Source: Oceanimonas aquatica (GTDB lineage Bacteria > Pseudomonadota > Gammaproteobacteria > Enterobacterales > Aeromonadaceae). Taken from it: a stretch of DNA of 64,000 nucleotides. Location: positions 48,691 to 112,690 of the forward strand of contig NZ_JAVBHX010000010.1 of the NCBI RefSeq assembly GCF_030732065.1, given 5' to 3'. Positions 35,883 through 47,836 of this stretch are shown piece after piece (the stretch's first letter is position 1; every line of letters begins with the position of its first letter). The position numbers were made by a program, and so were the translations under genes. The notes beneath the pieces are model-generated. The model did no database searches. It was not told where the DNA came from and was given only the letters and a program-made list of their open reading frames with translations.

Positions 35883-37508
35883 ATGTATGGCGATTACTTC
35901 GGGTTAACGGATCTGCCCTTTTCCATTGCGCCGGATCCCCGCTTTCTTTACCTCAGCCAGCAGCACCGCGAAGCACTGGCTCATTTGCAGTATGGCCTGA
36001 ACTGCCCCGGTGGCTTTGTGCTGCTCACCGGCGAGGTGGGCACCGGCAAAACCACGGTGTGCCGCTGTTTGCTGGAGCAGGTGCCGGAGCACACCGATCT
36101 GGCCTTTATTCTCAGCCCGGGCGGGACCGCAGCCGAGCTGCTGGCCGCCATTTGCCAGGAGTTGAACATCACCCTGCCCGAGCCGCCCGATGTGCGGCTG
36201 CTTACCAGTGCCATTCATCATCATTTGCTGGAGTCTCACGCCCAAGGGCGCCACACAGTGTTGCTGATCGACGAGGCGCAAAACCTGTCGGTGGAGCTGC
36301 TGGAGCAAATCCGCCTGCTTACCAACCTGGAAACCAACACTCACAAGCTGCTGCAGATCATGCTGCTGGGCCAGCCTGAGCTGGCGGAAAAGCTGGCCCG
36401 GCCGGAGCTTCGGCAGCTGTCTCAGCGCATTACCGCCCGTTATCATCTGGCACCGCTGTCGTTCGATGAAATGCGCGCCTACATTGCCCACCGGCTGTCG
36501 GTGGCAGGCATAGAGGCACAGCTGTTTCAGCCCGCCAGTCTGCGCCGGCTCTATCGCCTGACCGGCGGTGTGCCCCGGCTGATTAACGTGATCTGCGATC
36601 GCGCCCTGCTCGGTGCCTTTGTGCAACGCCTGCCCAGGGTAGATTTGGCCACCCTTGACCGGGCCGCCGTGGAGGTACTAGGCAGCCCGCTGCCGCGCTC
36701 CCGCCGGCGAGCCCCGGCGCTTGCTGCCGCTCTGCTGGCGCTGGTTGTCGGTCTGGCCCTGGCGGGCTGGCAATACCGCCAGCAGGTGTCCCACCTGATG
36801 ATGGCACTGGAGCCTTCCACGCTTTCTGCCGGGCCACCACAGGCTGAAGCTGTTACCCACACCGAAGCGCAGCCTTTACCCGCGCCAGAGCCTGAACCTC
36901 AGGAAGTGCCATGGCCGGACATTGATCCCGAGCTCAGCCAGGTCATGGCCTACCAGCAGCTGTTTGCCCTGTGGCAGCTCGATTACGATCCGGTTGAGCA
37001 TCCGGTGGTGTGTCGTTATGCCCGCAGCCAGCAGCTGGACTGCACGGTGCAGGAGGCCAGCCTTGCCACCCTCAAGGCACAAAATCACCCGGCGGTGTTA
37101 CGGCTGGAACGACCGGGATACGCGCCCCTTTACGCCACCCTTACCGCCATGGATAACGAGCAGGCTACCCTGGTGCTGGGCGGGCGCACCTTTCACTTGC
37201 CGCTGGCGCAACTGGAAGCCTGGTGGACCGGCAGTTATGTCATGTTGTGGCAGCCGCCGCCTCAGTATCAGGGGCCGCTGCATACCGGCAGCCGGGGCGC
37301 AGCCGTGGCCTGGCTGGAGCAACACCTGGCCGAGTGGCGCGGCCGCCCGATGCGCCCCGCCCAACCCTATTACGACGAGCTGCTGAGCACCGATGTGCAG
37401 GCCTTTCAGCAGAGCAAGGGGCTGACGCCGGACGGCATTTTCGGCCCCCAGACCGGCATTTATTTCAGTGCCAGCCTGCTGACCGGCCTGCCCCGGCTCA
37501 GCGACTAA
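35883..37508 (+). CDS. exeA: ExeA/GspA-type ATPase with peptidoglycan-binding domain
   Basis: A 541-residue membrane ATPase. The N-terminal AAA domain (about 1-270) has Walker A GEVGTGKTT near residue 49 and Walker B HTVLLIDEAQ near 124. One membrane segment lies at about 281-298. A Pro-rich linker follows, and a C-terminal periplasmic PG_binding_1 domain (about 465-535, SRGAAVAWLEQHL, VQAFQQSKGLTPDGIFGPQT). In Aeromonas, ExeA works with ExeB to place the secretin ExeD in the outer membrane across peptidoglycan. It is divergent from the VpsR-like gene and forms an operon with exeB. MSHA/MshM-type ATPases are similar in the N-terminal half but lack this end. Confidence 0.88.
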   Translation: MYGDYFGLTDLPFSIAPDPRFLYLSQQHREALAHLQYGLNCPGGFVLLTGEVGTGKTTVCRCLLEQVPEHTDLAFILSPGGTAAELLAAICQELNITLPEPPDVRLLTSAIHHHLLESHAQGRHTVLLIDEAQNLSVELLEQIRLLTNLETNTHKLLQIMLLGQPELAEKLARPELRQLSQRITARYHLAPLSFDEMRAYIAHRLSVAGIEAQLFQPASLRRLYRLTGGVPRLINVICDRALLGAFVQRLPRVDLATLDRAAVEVLGSPLPRSRRRAPALAAALLALVVGLALAGWQYRQQVSHLMMALEPSTLSAGPPQAEAVTHTEAQPLPAPEPEPQEVPWPDIDPELSQVMAYQQLFALWQLDYDPVEHPVVCRYARSQQLDCTVQEASLATLKAQNHPAVLRLERPGYAPLYATLTAMDNEQATLVLGGRTFHLPLAQLEAWWTGSYVMLWQPPPQYQGPLHTGSRGAAVAWLEQHLAEWRGRPMRPAQPYYDELLSTDVQAFQQSKGLTPDGIFGPQTGIYFSASLLTGLPRLSD

Positions 37509-37521
37509 CCGGAGGCATAGC

Positions 37522-38244
37522 GTGTCTTATATCCTCGATGCCCTGAAGCAATCGGAGCGCCGGCGCAATCGTCAGGCAACCGCAGTAAAACCCCCGGTTC
37601 CCACCGATGTGCCGCCACCGCCACCCCGACCGCTGTATCGCCGCCGGCTGTTCTGGCTGCTGCTTATTCTGCTGCTGGCGCTGCCGCTGGGCTACCTGCT
37701 CGGGCGTGCTGGCGTCGGCTGGCTGGGATTAACGCCGGACCCGGCCCCTCAGGCGCAAGCGCCAGTCACTCCGGGGCCGGCGCCGGTTGTTGCCGAAGAC
37801 GCCGCCACCGCCGAGGCGCTCCCGGCCAGAAAGCCCATCGTGATCACCGACACACCGCGCATTCTGGTGGAAGAGCCACCAACGGTGAGTCTGAACGAAC
37901 CGAAGCCGGCGCTGCCGCCCACTTCCGGTGAGAACGCCCCCGCTCCGATCGCCACCGAGCCCGCCGGACCAAAGCCGGAAACCGCGCCCCCCGAACCGGT
38001 GTTTGATCCCGGCGTGCCGGACATTCGCGAGCTGCCCGCCAGCATTCGCAGCCGGTTGCCGGCGCTTATTCTGTCGGTACACATTTACTCGCCGGATCCC
38101 GCCGCGCGCATGGCCAACATCAATGGCGAAATGCTGCGGGAAGGACAAAACGTGGGCGCACTCAGCATTGAGCGCATTACCCCCAAGGGAGTGGTGCTGC
38201 GCTTTCAGGGCAACGACTTTCACCTGGGCTCGGTGGGGGGCTGA
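37522..38244 (+). CDS. exeB: ExeB/GspB-type protein, TonB-like partner of ExeA
   Basis: A 240-residue bitopic protein: short cytoplasmic start (SYILDALKQSERRR, the GspB signature), one membrane segment (about 40-58), a long Pro/Ala-rich periplasmic linker (about 70-165) and the compact T2SSB domain (RLPALILSVHIYSPDPAARM through RFQGNDFHLG). The start is GTG at 37522 after GGAGG. It lies 13 bases after exeA. Together they support secretin assembly. They lie some 13.5 kb from the gsp operon but in the same island. Confidence 0.9.
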   Translation: MSYILDALKQSERRRNRQATAVKPPVPTDVPPPPPRPLYRRRLFWLLLILLLALPLGYLLGRAGVGWLGLTPDPAPQAQAPVTPGPAPVVAEDAATAEALPARKPIVITDTPRILVEEPPTVSLNEPKPALPPTSGENAPAPIATEPAGPKPETAPPEPVFDPGVPDIRELPASIRSRLPALILSVHIYSPDPAARMANINGEMLREGQNVGALSIERITPKGVVLRFQGNDFHLGSVGG

Positions 38245-38289
38245 CTCTGGGGTAAGATGACGACCCTGTTTGCCACTATGAGTCATCTT

Positions 38290-38745
38290 ATGAGTCACTT
38301 TACCCTGCTGGTGGGATCCACCCTCGGCAGCGCCGAGGATCTGGCCGATGAACTGGCCGATCAACTGCAAGCCGGCGGTCATGCAACGGTTATTCACACT
38401 TCTCCCCAACTTGATCACATCTTGATCGCCCCCGATCATTATCTGCTGCTGGTATGCTCCACCCATGGTGCCGGTGATCTGCCAGACAACATTCAGCCCT
38501 TTTTTGAGGCGCTGCAGCAGCAGGCGCCGGCACTGCAGGGGCTCAGCTACCTGGCCGCAGGCCTGGGCGATACCAGTTACGATACCTTCTGCCACGCCAT
38601 ACAAAAGCTGGATCAACAACTGGCACAGCTGGGCGCCAGTCGGATCGGGGATCGGCTGGAAATTGATGTCAGCGCCGGGGATCCCCCTGAGCAGCAGGCA
38701 CAGATCTGGCTAGATCGGTGTCTGAATGAGGCCGGGATCCGCTGA
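38290..38745 (+). CDS. mioC: MioC flavodoxin-like protein
   Basis: A 151-residue FMN-binding flavodoxin-like protein. GSTLGSAEDLADELA is the FMN phosphate loop; STHGAGDLPDNIQPFFEAL and the YDTFCHAI block are closely MioC-like. MioC has been linked to biotin synthase electron supply, and its transcription runs toward oriC in E. coli, as here. ATG 38290 fits the family N-terminus (SHFTLLVGST). In-frame ATG codons at 38257 and 38278 are possible starts and no ribosome-binding site settles the choice. Confidence 0.92.
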   Translation: MSHFTLLVGSTLGSAEDLADELADQLQAGGHATVIHTSPQLDHILIAPDHYLLLVCSTHGAGDLPDNIQPFFEALQQQAPALQGLSYLAAGLGDTSYDTFCHAIQKLDQQLAQLGASRIGDRLEIDVSAGDPPEQQAQIWLDRCLNEAGIR

Positions 38746-39187
38746 ATACGGCGCGAATCGGGATCGCCGATCGGACGGCACCGGTGGCCGACCGAATTTT
38801 CTTCCACCAAGTTATCAACAGATCCCGGTGTCGGGATCTCGTTTTTGTTCGAGCCATTCACAATCGGTACTGTTGATAACCATGGGTCAAACCGGTGTTA
38901 AACCTATAGTTATCCTATAAACTAAATTTTTTACCGCCGGGCCCTGTGCATAAAACCACAAGTTAACCACGCCTCATACGCGAGTACGGGATCTGTTTTC
39001 CACACCAAGTGATCGCAGGTAAGTAAATGATCTCCATGATCAAAAAACGCTTATACACAGATCCGGGCGATGCTAATAACAGATCCAACAGAAGATCGAT
39101 CTAAAGATCTAAGATCTATAAGCGATCGCCGGATCCGCTCTGATCCGGTTTCCATCCCCTGCGCAAAACGGCTAAAATGACCGCCCC
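38746..39187. other. oriC: Chromosomal replication origin oriC
   Basis: This gap between mioC and mnmG has the classic oriC position. DnaA boxes: TTATCAACA at 38812-38820 (+), the same on the minus strand at 38871-38879, TTATGCACA on the minus strand at 38945-38953, and TTATACACA at 39051-39059 (+). Weaker sites are TTTTCCACA at 38996-39004 and TTATCCTAT at 38910-38918. I count 17 GATC sites in 442 bp, five of them within 39094-39127. The segment at about 39060-39120, AT-rich with repeated AGATCTA/AGATCTG-like units, is the probable unwinding element and lies beside mnmG as in E. coli. No gene is seen in this gap. Confidence 0.92.
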
Positions 39188-39268
39188 TTGAAAGGGCCGC
39201 CAGTTCGAAAGCGGTTGGCATCAAGGGGCCGTGGATCCTTTCAGCCGAGTGTTTCAAGAGTGTTCGTT

Positions 39269-41158
39269 ATGCAATATGAAGAATGGTTTGATGTCATCGT
39301 GGTCGGTGGTGGCCACGCCGGAACGGAAGCCGCTGCTGCCGCTGCCCGTATGGGGGCGAACACCCTGTTGCTGACGCACAACATCGATACCCTCGGACAA
39401 ATGTCCTGCAATCCCGCCATCGGCGGCATTGGCAAGGGACACCTGGTCAAGGAAATTGACGCCCTGGGCGGGATCATGGCCCAGGCCGCCGACAACGCCG
39501 GCATTCAGTTTCGTACCCTGAACGCCTCAAAGGGCCCGGCGGTGCGCGCCACCCGTGCTCAGGCGGATCGTCAGCTCTATCGTCAGGCAGTCAGAACCCG
39601 GCTGGAAAACCAGCCCAACCTGAAGATCTTTCAGCAGGCCTGTGACGATCTGATCCTCGACGGCGACACAGTGGTGGGCGTGGTAACGCAAACCGGCCTC
39701 AAGTTTCACGGCAAAACCGTGGTGCTCACCGTTGGCACCTTTCTCAACGGCCGTATTCATATCGGCATGGATAACTACCAGGGCGGCCGCGCCGGCGATC
39801 CGCCGTCCATCGCCCTGGCCAGCCGTCTGCGCGAACTGCCGCTGCGCATTGACCGTCTGAAAACCGGTACTCCGCCGCGTATTGACGCCAACAGCGTGGA
39901 TTTTTCGGTCATGCAGCCGCAGCCCGGTGACAATCCGACGCCGGTGTTTTCCTTTATCGGCAGCCGGGCGGATCAGCCCCGGCAGGTGCCCTGTTACATC
40001 ACTCACACCAACGAGCAAACCCATGAGGTGATCCGCCAGAACCTGGATCGCAGCCCCATGTATGCCGGCGTGATCGAGGGGATCGGCCCGCGCTATTGCC
40101 CGTCGATCGAAGACAAGATCATGCGCTTTGCCGACAAGAACGCCCATCAGATCTTTGTGGAGCCGGAAGGGCTGACCAGCACTGAGCTGTATCCCAACGG
40201 CATCTCCACCAGCCTGCCGTTCGACGTGCAGTTGCAGATCGTGCGCTCGATCCGCGGCTTTGAGCAGGCCCATATCATGCGACCCGGCTATGCCATCGAG
40301 TACGATTACTTCGATCCCCGGGATCTGCGATCCAACATGGAAAACAAGTGCCTGCACAACCTGTTCTTTGCCGGCCAGATCAACGGCACCACCGGCTACG
40401 AGGAAGCGGGCGCTCAGGGGCTGCTGGCAGGCACCAATGCCGCCCTGCGTGCCGCCGACCGTGACGCCTGGTCGCCGCGCCGGGATCAGGCCTACCTGGG
40501 CGTAATGATGGATGATCTGTCCACCCTGGGAACCCAGGAACCCTACCGCATGTTTACCAGCCGGGCCGAATACCGCCTGCTGCTGAGGGAAGACAACGCC
40601 GATCTGCGTCTGACCGAGGAAGGTCGCCGGCTTGGGCTGGTGGACGATCACCGCTGGGCGCTGTTCTGCGACAAGGTGGAGCGCATTGAGCAGGAAAGCC
40701 AGCGCCTGCGCGGCACCTGGATCAGCCCCAAACATGCTGCCGCCCCGGCCCTGAACGAAAAACTGAAAACGCCGCTCAGCCGGGAGCACAATCTGGAAGA
40801 GCTGCTGCGCCGGCCCGAACTGGATTACCCCACCCTGATGTCCATCGACGGCATCGGCCCGGGCATTGAGCATGAGCAGGCCGCCGAGCAGGTGGAAATC
40901 CAGACCAAGTACGCCGGTTACATTGAGCGCCAGAAGGACGAAATTCAAAAGCAGCTGCGCAACGAGCACACTCAACTGCCGGTGGATCTGGACTACGCCG
41001 AGGTCTCCGGCCTGTCCAACGAGGTGATCGCCAAGCTGAACGAAGCTCACCCGGAAACCCTGGGGCAGGCGTCGCGCATTTCCGGCGTGACCCCGGCGGC
41101 CATTTCCATTTTGCTGGTTCATCTCAAAAAGCGCGGCCTGCTGCGCAAGTCGGCGTGA
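39269..41158 (+). CDS. mnmG: tRNA uridine-34 5-carboxymethylaminomethyl modification enzyme MnmG (GidA)
   Basis: A 629-residue FAD enzyme that, with MnmE, modifies U34 of certain tRNAs. The N-terminal FAD motif [10 protein letters not shown], the block [23 protein letters not shown], the [16 protein letters not shown] stretch and the C-terminal [11 protein letters not shown]...[14 protein letters not shown] match E. coli MnmG almost without gaps. ATG 39269 gives the family length; an upstream in-frame codon at 39188 would add 27 residues with no counterpart in E. coli. The gene follows oriC directly. Confidence 0.97.
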   Translation: MQYEEWFDVIVVGGGHAGTEAAAAAARMGANTLLLTHNIDTLGQMSCNPAIGGIGKGHLVKEIDALGGIMAQAADNAGIQFRTLNASKGPAVRATRAQADRQLYRQAVRTRLENQPNLKIFQQACDDLILDGDTVVGVVTQTGLKFHGKTVVLTVGTFLNGRIHIGMDNYQGGRAGDPPSIALASRLRELPLRIDRLKTGTPPRIDANSVDFSVMQPQPGDNPTPVFSFIGSRADQPRQVPCYITHTNEQTHEVIRQNLDRSPMYAGVIEGIGPRYCPSIEDKIMRFADKNAHQIFVEPEGLTSTELYPNGISTSLPFDVQLQIVRSIRGFEQAHIMRPGYAIEYDYFDPRDLRSNMENKCLHNLFFAGQINGTTGYEEAGAQGLLAGTNAALRAADRDAWSPRRDQAYLGVMMDDLSTLGTQEPYRMFTSRAEYRLLLREDNADLRLTEEGRRLGLVDDHRWALFCDKVERIEQESQRLRGTWISPKHAAAPALNEKLKTPLSREHNLEELLRRPELDYPTLMSIDGIGPGIEHEQAAEQVEIQTKYAGYIERQKDEIQKQLRNEHTQLPVDLDYAEVSGLSNEVIAKLNEAHPETLGQASRISGVTPAAISILLVHLKKRGLLRKSA

Positions 41159-41163
41159 GGATC

Positions 41164-41790
41164 ATGATGCTGCAACAACTGCAATCCCTGCTGGCTCGCA
41201 CCGAGCTGAATATCAGCGACCAGCAGGCGGAGCAACTGGTGGCGCTGGTGGGTCTGCTCGACAAGTGGAACAAGGCCTACAACCTCACCTCAGTGCGGGA
41301 TCCCAATGCCATGCTGGTGCGCCATATCATGGACAGCGTGGTAGTAAGCCCTTACCTCGAGGGAGAGCGCTTTATCGATGTGGGCACCGGCCCGGGGCTG
41401 CCCGGCCTGCCCCTGGCCATTATCAATCCCGACAAGCAGTTCGTGCTGCTTGACAGCCTGGGCAAGCGCATTCGCTTTATTCGCACCGTGGTGCATCAGC
41501 TGGGGCTGGCCAATGTGGTGGCGGTGCAAAGCCGGGTAGAACAGTATCAGCCCGAGCAAAAGTTCGATGGGGTGCTGAGCCGGGCCTTTGCTTCGCTGGA
41601 TGACATGCTAAGCTGGTGCGCGCACCTGCCCGCCCCCCATGGTCGTTTTCTCGCCCTTAAGGGACAAATTCCGGAGCAGGAGCTGCAATCCCTGCCCGCT
41701 CACCTGACATGCCAGGCGGTTTACCCGCTGCACGTGCCCGAGCAGGAAGGCGACCGCCATCTGGTGGTCATTTCGCAAGCCAGCCAGTAG
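41164..41790 (+). CDS. rsmG: 16S rRNA (guanine527-N7)-methyltransferase RsmG (GidB)
   Basis: A 208-residue SAM-dependent methyltransferase acting on G527 of 16S r[26 protein letters not shown] and the SAM loop [17 protein letters not shown] are diagnostic. It starts 5 bases after the mnmG stop at one of two adjacent ATG codons (41164, 41167), with GAGG just before. Co-transcribed with mnmG. Confidence 0.96.
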   Translation: MMLQQLQSLLARTELNISDQQAEQLVALVGLLDKWNKAYNLTSVRDPNAMLVRHIMDSVVVSPYLEGERFIDVGTGPGLPGLPLAIINPDKQFVLLDSLGKRIRFIRTVVHQLGLANVVAVQSRVEQYQPEQKFDGVLSRAFASLDDMLSWCAHLPAPHGRFLALKGQIPEQELQSLPAHLTCQAVYPLHVPEQEGDRHLVVISQASQ

Positions 41791-41799
41791 AGGTTTTTG

Positions 41800-42603
41800 G
41801 TGGGAAAAGTCATTGCCATTGCCAATCAGAAAGGTGGTGTGGGTAAAACCACCACCTGTGTCAATCTGGCCGCTTCCATGGCGGCCACCAAACGCAAGGT
41901 GCTAGTGATCGATCTCGATCCCCAGGGCAACGCCACCATGGCCAGCGGCGTCGACAAGTATCAGGTGGCCAATACCGCCTACGAGTTGCTGGTGGACGAA
42001 CAGCCGGTAGGCGCGGTAGTGGTCTCCGACACCAGCGGGGGGTATGACCTGATCGCCGGCAATGGCGACGTGACCGCCGCCGAGATCAAGCTGATGGAAT
42101 TTTTTGCCCGGGAAGTGCGCCTGCGCAATGCCCTGGCCCCGGTGCGCGACCACTACGATTACATTTTTATCGACTGCCCGCCGTCCCTTAACCTGTTGAC
42201 GGTGAACGCCATGTCGGCGGCCGACTCGGTGCTGGTGCCCATGCAGTGCGAGTATTTCGCGCTGGAAGGTCTCACCGCCCTGGTGGATACCATCAGCAAG
42301 CTGGCGGCGGTAGTGAACCCCGAGCTGAAAATCGAGGGCATACTGCGCACCATGTACGATCACCGCAACCGCCTCTCCAATGAGGTGTCCGATCAGCTTA
42401 AAAGCTATTTCGGCGACAAGGTGTATCGCACCGTGATCCCGCGCAATGTGCGCCTGGCCGAGGCCCCCAGCCACGGCACCCCCGCCATGTATTACGACAA
42501 GTCCTCGGTGGGCGCCAAGTCTTACCTGGCGCTGGCCGGCGAAATCCTGCGCCGGGCCGAAGACGAGCAGTCCAATCCCGAACAGGTGGAACAGACAGTA
42601 TGA
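41800..42603 (+). CDS. parA: Chromosome partitioning ATPase ParA (Soj)
   Basis: A 267-residue ParA/MinD-type ATPase. Deviant Walker A KGGVGKTTT near residue 11, Walker A' IDCPPSL near 120 and the RNRLSNEV stretch are typical of chromosomal Soj/ParA. It moves ParB-parS complexes of the origin region. The start is taken as GTG 41800, six bases after AGG; a TTG at 41797 is also in frame. It overlaps parB by 4 bases. Confidence 0.96.
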   Translation: MGKVIAIANQKGGVGKTTTCVNLAASMAATKRKVLVIDLDPQGNATMASGVDKYQVANTAYELLVDEQPVGAVVVSDTSGGYDLIAGNGDVTAAEIKLMEFFAREVRLRNALAPVRDHYDYIFIDCPPSLNLLTVNAMSAADSVLVPMQCEYFALEGLTALVDTISKLAAVVNPELKIEGILRTMYDHRNRLSNEVSDQLKSYFGDKVYRTVIPRNVRLAEAPSHGTPAMYYDKSSVGAKSYLALAGEILRRAEDEQSNPEQVEQTV

Positions 42604-43505
42604 ACATGAAACGTCGCGGACTGGGCAAGGGCCTGGACGCCCTGCTCAGCACCAGCTCCGCCGCCAACCTGCGCCGGGAGCAGGCCGACACCCATTCCGA
42701 CGCGGGCGCCGGCGGCGAGCTGCAACATCTGGCCATCAACAGCCTGCAGCCGGGCAAGTACCAGCCACGCCGGGACATGTCCCAGCAGGCACTGGAGGAG
42801 CTTTCCGAGTCCATTCGTCAGCAGGGCATCATTCAGCCCATCGTGGTGCGGCCGCTGGAAGCCGGCGGTTACGAAATTCTGGCTGGCGAACGGCGCTGGC
42901 GGGCGGCCCGGCTGGCGGGCCTGAGCAAGGTGCCGGTGCTGGTGAAGCCGGTCTCCGACAGCGAAGCCCTGGCCATTGGCCTGATTGAAAACATTCAGCG
43001 CGAAGACCTCAACGTGATGGAAGAGGCCCGTGCCCTGGCCCGGCTGATCGAGGAGTTTGCGTTTACTCACCAGACAGTGGCCGATGCCGTGGGCAAGAGC
43101 CGCAGCGCGGTGAGCAACCTGCTGCGCCTGAACCAGCTCAACGATGACGTCAAACAGCTTGTGGAAAACGGCTCGCTGGAAATGGGCCATGCCCGCGCTC
43201 TGCTGGCCCTGGACGGTGGACAGCAGTCTCAGCTGGCTCATGTTGTGGCCCAAAAGGGACTGACCGTGCGGGAAACCGAAAAACTGGTCAAACAAAGCCA
43301 GGCGCCGCAAACGCCAGCTTCGGGACAGCCTCGCTCCCTGTTCATGACCCAGCTGGAACAGGAATTTGGTGAAAAATTAGGAATAAAAGTAGAAATCAAG
43401 TCTTCCAGCAAAGATAAGGGGAAACTGGTTATCTCTTATAACTCTTTGAATGAGCTGGATAAAATAGGTCATTTCTTTGGCATAGGCGAGGAGCCGGAGC
43501 TCTGA
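42600..43505 (+). CDS. parB: Chromosome partitioning protein ParB (Spo0J)
   Basis: A 301-residue centromere-binding CTPase. Visible are the N-terminal ParA-activating basic stretch (KRRGLGKGLDALL), the CTP-binding GERRWRAARLAGL and ENIQREDLNVMEEA blocks, the HTH VGKSRSAVSNLLRL and a C-terminal dimer domain. Chromosomal ParB binds parS; a candidate site is at 11718-11733. The ATG overlaps the parA stop by 4 bases; an ATG at 42606 is also possible. Confidence 0.96.
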   Translation: MNMKRRGLGKGLDALLSTSSAANLRREQADTHSDAGAGGELQHLAINSLQPGKYQPRRDMSQQALEELSESIRQQGIIQPIVVRPLEAGGYEILAGERRWRAARLAGLSKVPVLVKPVSDSEALAIGLIENIQREDLNVMEEARALARLIEEFAFTHQTVADAVGKSRSAVSNLLRLNQLNDDVKQLVENGSLEMGHARALLALDGGQQSQLAHVVAQKGLTVRETEKLVKQSQAPQTPASGQPRSLFMTQLEQEFGEKLGIKVEIKSSSKDKGKLVISYNSLNELDKIGHFFGIGEEPEL

Positions 43506-43605
43506 CCAAGCGGGCAAAAATGTAGTAATCCTTCAGTCAGTCCAACCCTGAGCAAAATGCGTAAAAAAAGCACTGAAATCCGCGAAAAATAAGGATTTAG
43601 TTCAA

Positions 43606-43633
43606 TTGCATTTGTGTCGTTCACGGGTATAAT
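43606..43633 (+). promoter_or_regulatory. Probable sigma-70 promoter of the atp operon
   Basis: A perfect TATAAT (43628-43633) with a weak -35, TTGCAT (43606-43611), 16 bases upstream. The promoter lies about 70 bases before atpI. An imperfect stem (GGGGC near 43649 with GCCCC near 43679) may form in the leader. Confidence 0.6.
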
Positions 43634-43703
43634 TTGACCTGCTTTTTTGGGGCTTAACCGGTGGATGCCATCGGAAAGGCCCCTAACTGTATCAGGAGTG
43701 GTT

Positions 43704-44884
<1,181 letters not shown>

Positions 44885-44906
44885 TCAAAAGATAACAAAA
44901 ATTTAA

Positions 44907-45170
<264 letters not shown>

Positions 45171-45220
45171 TGGCCCGGATCGTTAATCAGTCTGCTAACC
45201 AACTTTAAAGGAGAGTTGCG

Positions 45221-45691
45221 ATGAACATGAACGCAACAATCCTCGGTCAAACGATCGCGTTTATCATCTTCGTTTGGTTCTGCATGAAGTTCGTATGGCC
45301 CCCCCTTATGGGTGCCATCGAGAAGCGTCAGAAAGAAATCGCCGAAGGCTTGTCCTCGGCCGAACGTGCCAAGAAAGACCTGGCACTGGCGCAAACCAAT
45401 GCAACCGAACAGCTGAAGGAAGCCAAGCTGGAGTCCGCTCAAATTGTTGAGCAGGCGAACAAGCGCAAGGCCCAGATCATCGAGGATGCAACGCGTGAGG
45501 CTCAGGCCGAGCGTGAAAAGATTCTGGCACAAGCCCAGGCGGAAGTTGAAGCCGAACGCAACCGTGTCAAAGAGGAACTGCGTAAGCAGGTTGCTGCTCT
45601 TGCCCTGGTGGGTGCAGAGAGAATCCTCGAGCGTCAGATTGATGCCGCTGCCAACAGCGACATCGTAGAGAAAGTAGTAGCTGAACTGTAA
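45221..45691 (+). CDS. atpF: ATP synthase Fo subunit b
   Basis: A 156-residue stator subunit, the same length as in E. coli: one N-terminal membrane segment (about 5-25) and a long charged helix (about 30-140) that dimerises and binds delta. AAAGGAGAG precedes the ATG. Confidence 0.97.
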   Translation: MNMNATILGQTIAFIIFVWFCMKFVWPPLMGAIEKRQKEIAEGLSSAERAKKDLALAQTNATEQLKEAKLESAQIVEQANKRKAQIIEDATREAQAEREKILAQAQAEVEAERNRVKEELRKQVAALALVGAERILERQIDAAANSDIVEKVVAEL

Positions 45692-45704
45692 GGGAATTAG
45701 AGCC

Positions 45705-46235
45705 ATGGAAATGAAAACCATTGCTCGCCCCTATGCCAAAGCAGCTTTCGATTTTGCCGTTGAGAAAAAAGCGGTCGACAACTGGTTGTCCATGCTGACT
45801 TTTGCTGCCGAAGTGGCGCAAAACGACAGCATGGCCCAGGTTCTCGGCAGCGATCTGAACGCGGAAAAGATGGCCGATGTGTTTTTGGCTGTCTGTGGCG
45901 AACAGCTCGATGAGCAAGGCCAGAACCTGATAAGGGTAATGGCCGCAAACGGACGCTTGAGTGTGTTGCCGGCAGTGGTACAGGAATTCGCCGAAATGAA
46001 GGCGGAACTGGACCGGGTAGTGGACGCCGAAGTGGTTTCCGCAGCCAAACTGACCAAGCAACAAGTGGCCAAGATTCAGGCTTCACTGGAACAGCGTCTG
46101 GGACGCAAGGTGAACCTGAATTGCAGCGTCGACAAGAGACTGATGGCCGGCATTATCATCAAGGCCGGCGACATGGTTATCGACGGAAGTGTGCGGGGCC
46201 GTCTGTCCCGCTTGGCCGAAACGCTGCAATCTTGA
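45705..46235 (+). CDS. atpH: ATP synthase F1 subunit delta
   Basis: A 176-residue OSCP/delta subunit linking the stator to F1. [17 protein letters not shown] at the start and [39 protein letters not shown] C-terminal block are diagnostic. Starts 13 bases after atpF. Confidence 0.97.
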   Translation: MEMKTIARPYAKAAFDFAVEKKAVDNWLSMLTFAAEVAQNDSMAQVLGSDLNAEKMADVFLAVCGEQLDEQGQNLIRVMAANGRLSVLPAVVQEFAEMKAELDRVVDAEVVSAAKLTKQQVAKIQASLEQRLGRKVNLNCSVDKRLMAGIIIKAGDMVIDGSVRGRLSRLAETLQS

Positions 46236-46249
46236 TTGGGGAATAGAGC

Positions 46250-47791
46250 ATGCAACTGAATTCAACTGAAATTGCCGAGCTGATCAAACAGCGCATCGAG
46301 CAATTCAATGTTGTCAGTGAAGCACGAAACGAAGGTACCATCGTCTCTGTAAGCGATGGCATCATTCGTATTCACGGCCTTGCTGACATCATGCAAGGTG
46401 AAATGATTGAACTGCCGGGCAACCGTTACGCCCTGGCACTGAACCTGGAGCGCGACTCCGTGGGCGCCGTGGTCATGGGTCCTTACGCCGATCTGGCCGA
46501 AGGCACCAAGGTTCAATCCACCGGTCGTATCCTGGAAGTTCCGGTAGGCCGCAGCCTGCTGGGCCGCGTGGTTAACACCCTGGGTGAGCCGATCGACGGC
46601 AAAGGCGCCATCGAGACCGATACCTTCTCTCCGGTAGAAGTGATCGCCCCCGGCGTTATCGACCGTCAGTCGGTAGACCAGCCGGTACAGACCGGTTACA
46701 AGGCCGTTGACGCCATGATTCCGATCGGTCGTGGTCAGCGTGAGCTGATCATCGGTGACCGTCAGGTGGGTAAAACCGCCCTGGCCGTTGACGCCATCAT
46801 CAACCAGAAAGACTCAGGCATTAAGTGTGTGTACGTGGCCATCGGCCAGAAAGCGTCCACCATTGCCAACGTCGTTCGCAAGCTGGAAGAGCATGACGCG
46901 CTGAAGAACACCATTGTGGTTGTTGCTTCCGCTTCCGAGTCTGCTGCCCTGCAATACCTGGCGCCTTACGCCGGTTGTGCCATGGGTGAATTCTTCCGTG
47001 ACCGCGGTGAAGATGCTCTGATCGTGTACGATGACCTGTCCAAGCAGGCCGTTGCCTACCGTCAGATCTCGCTGCTGCTGCGTCGTCCGCCGGGCCGTGA
47101 AGCCTATCCGGGTGACGTGTTCTACCTGCACTCCCGCCTGCTGGAGCGTGCTTCCCGCGTGTCTGCCGACTACGTTGAGAAGTTCACCAACGGTGAAGTG
47201 AAAGGCCAGACCGGCTCTCTGACCGCGCTGCCGATCATCGAAACCCAGGCCGGCGACGTGTCTGCGTTCGTACCGACCAACGTGATCTCCATCACTGATG
47301 GTCAGATCTTCCTGACCACCGAGCTGTTCAACTCCGGTATCCGTCCGGCCGTTGACCCGGGTATCTCCGTATCCCGTGTAGGTGGTGCAGCCCAGACCAA
47401 GATCGTGAAGAAACTGTCCGGTGGTATCCGTACCGCGCTGGCTCAGTATCGCGAACTGGCGGCCTTCGCCCAGTTCTCTTCCGACCTGGACGACGCTACC
47501 CGCAAACAGCTGAGCCACGGCCAGAAAGTGACCGAGCTGATGAAACAGAAGCAATACCGTCCCATGTCCGTAGCCGAGCAGGCGCTGTCCCTGTTCGCCG
47601 CTGAAAACGGTTACCTGGACGACGTAGAGCTCAAGTTCATCACTACGTTCGAAGACGCCCTGCTCGCTTACGCCAATTCAGAACATGCCGCCCTGATGGC
47701 GGAGATCAACGAGAAAGCCGACTACAACAAAGACGTTGTGGCTCAGCTGACTGCGTTGCTGGATAGCTTCAAGGCTACCCAGTCCTGGTAA
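46250..47791 (+). CDS. atpA: ATP synthase F1 subunit alpha
   Basis: A 513-residue non-catalytic nucleotide-binding subunit, E. coli length. P-loop GDRQVGKTA near residue 169, [19 protein letters not shown] near 328 and the [17 protein letters not shown] signature are present. Codon use shifts toward T-ending codons compared with neighbours outside the operon, as expected for high expression. Confidence 0.98.
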   Translation: MQLNSTEIAELIKQRIEQFNVVSEARNEGTIVSVSDGIIRIHGLADIMQGEMIELPGNRYALALNLERDSVGAVVMGPYADLAEGTKVQSTGRILEVPVGRSLLGRVVNTLGEPIDGKGAIETDTFSPVEVIAPGVIDRQSVDQPVQTGYKAVDAMIPIGRGQRELIIGDRQVGKTALAVDAIINQKDSGIKCVYVAIGQKASTIANVVRKLEEHDALKNTIVVVASASESAALQYLAPYAGCAMGEFFRDRGEDALIVYDDLSKQAVAYRQISLLLRRPPGREAYPGDVFYLHSRLLERASRVSADYVEKFTNGEVKGQTGSLTALPIIETQAGDVSAFVPTNVISITDGQIFLTTELFNSGIRPAVDPGISVSRVGGAAQTKIVKKLSGGIRTALAQYRELAAFAQFSSDLDDATRKQLSHGQKVTELMKQKQYRPMSVAEQALSLFAAENGYLDDVELKFITTFEDALLAYANSEHAALMAEINEKADYNKDVVAQLTALLDSFKATQSW

Positions 47792-47836
47792 CCATGTGGC
47801 AGCGGTTATTGCTGCCACCTGAATTGGAGAAGCGAC

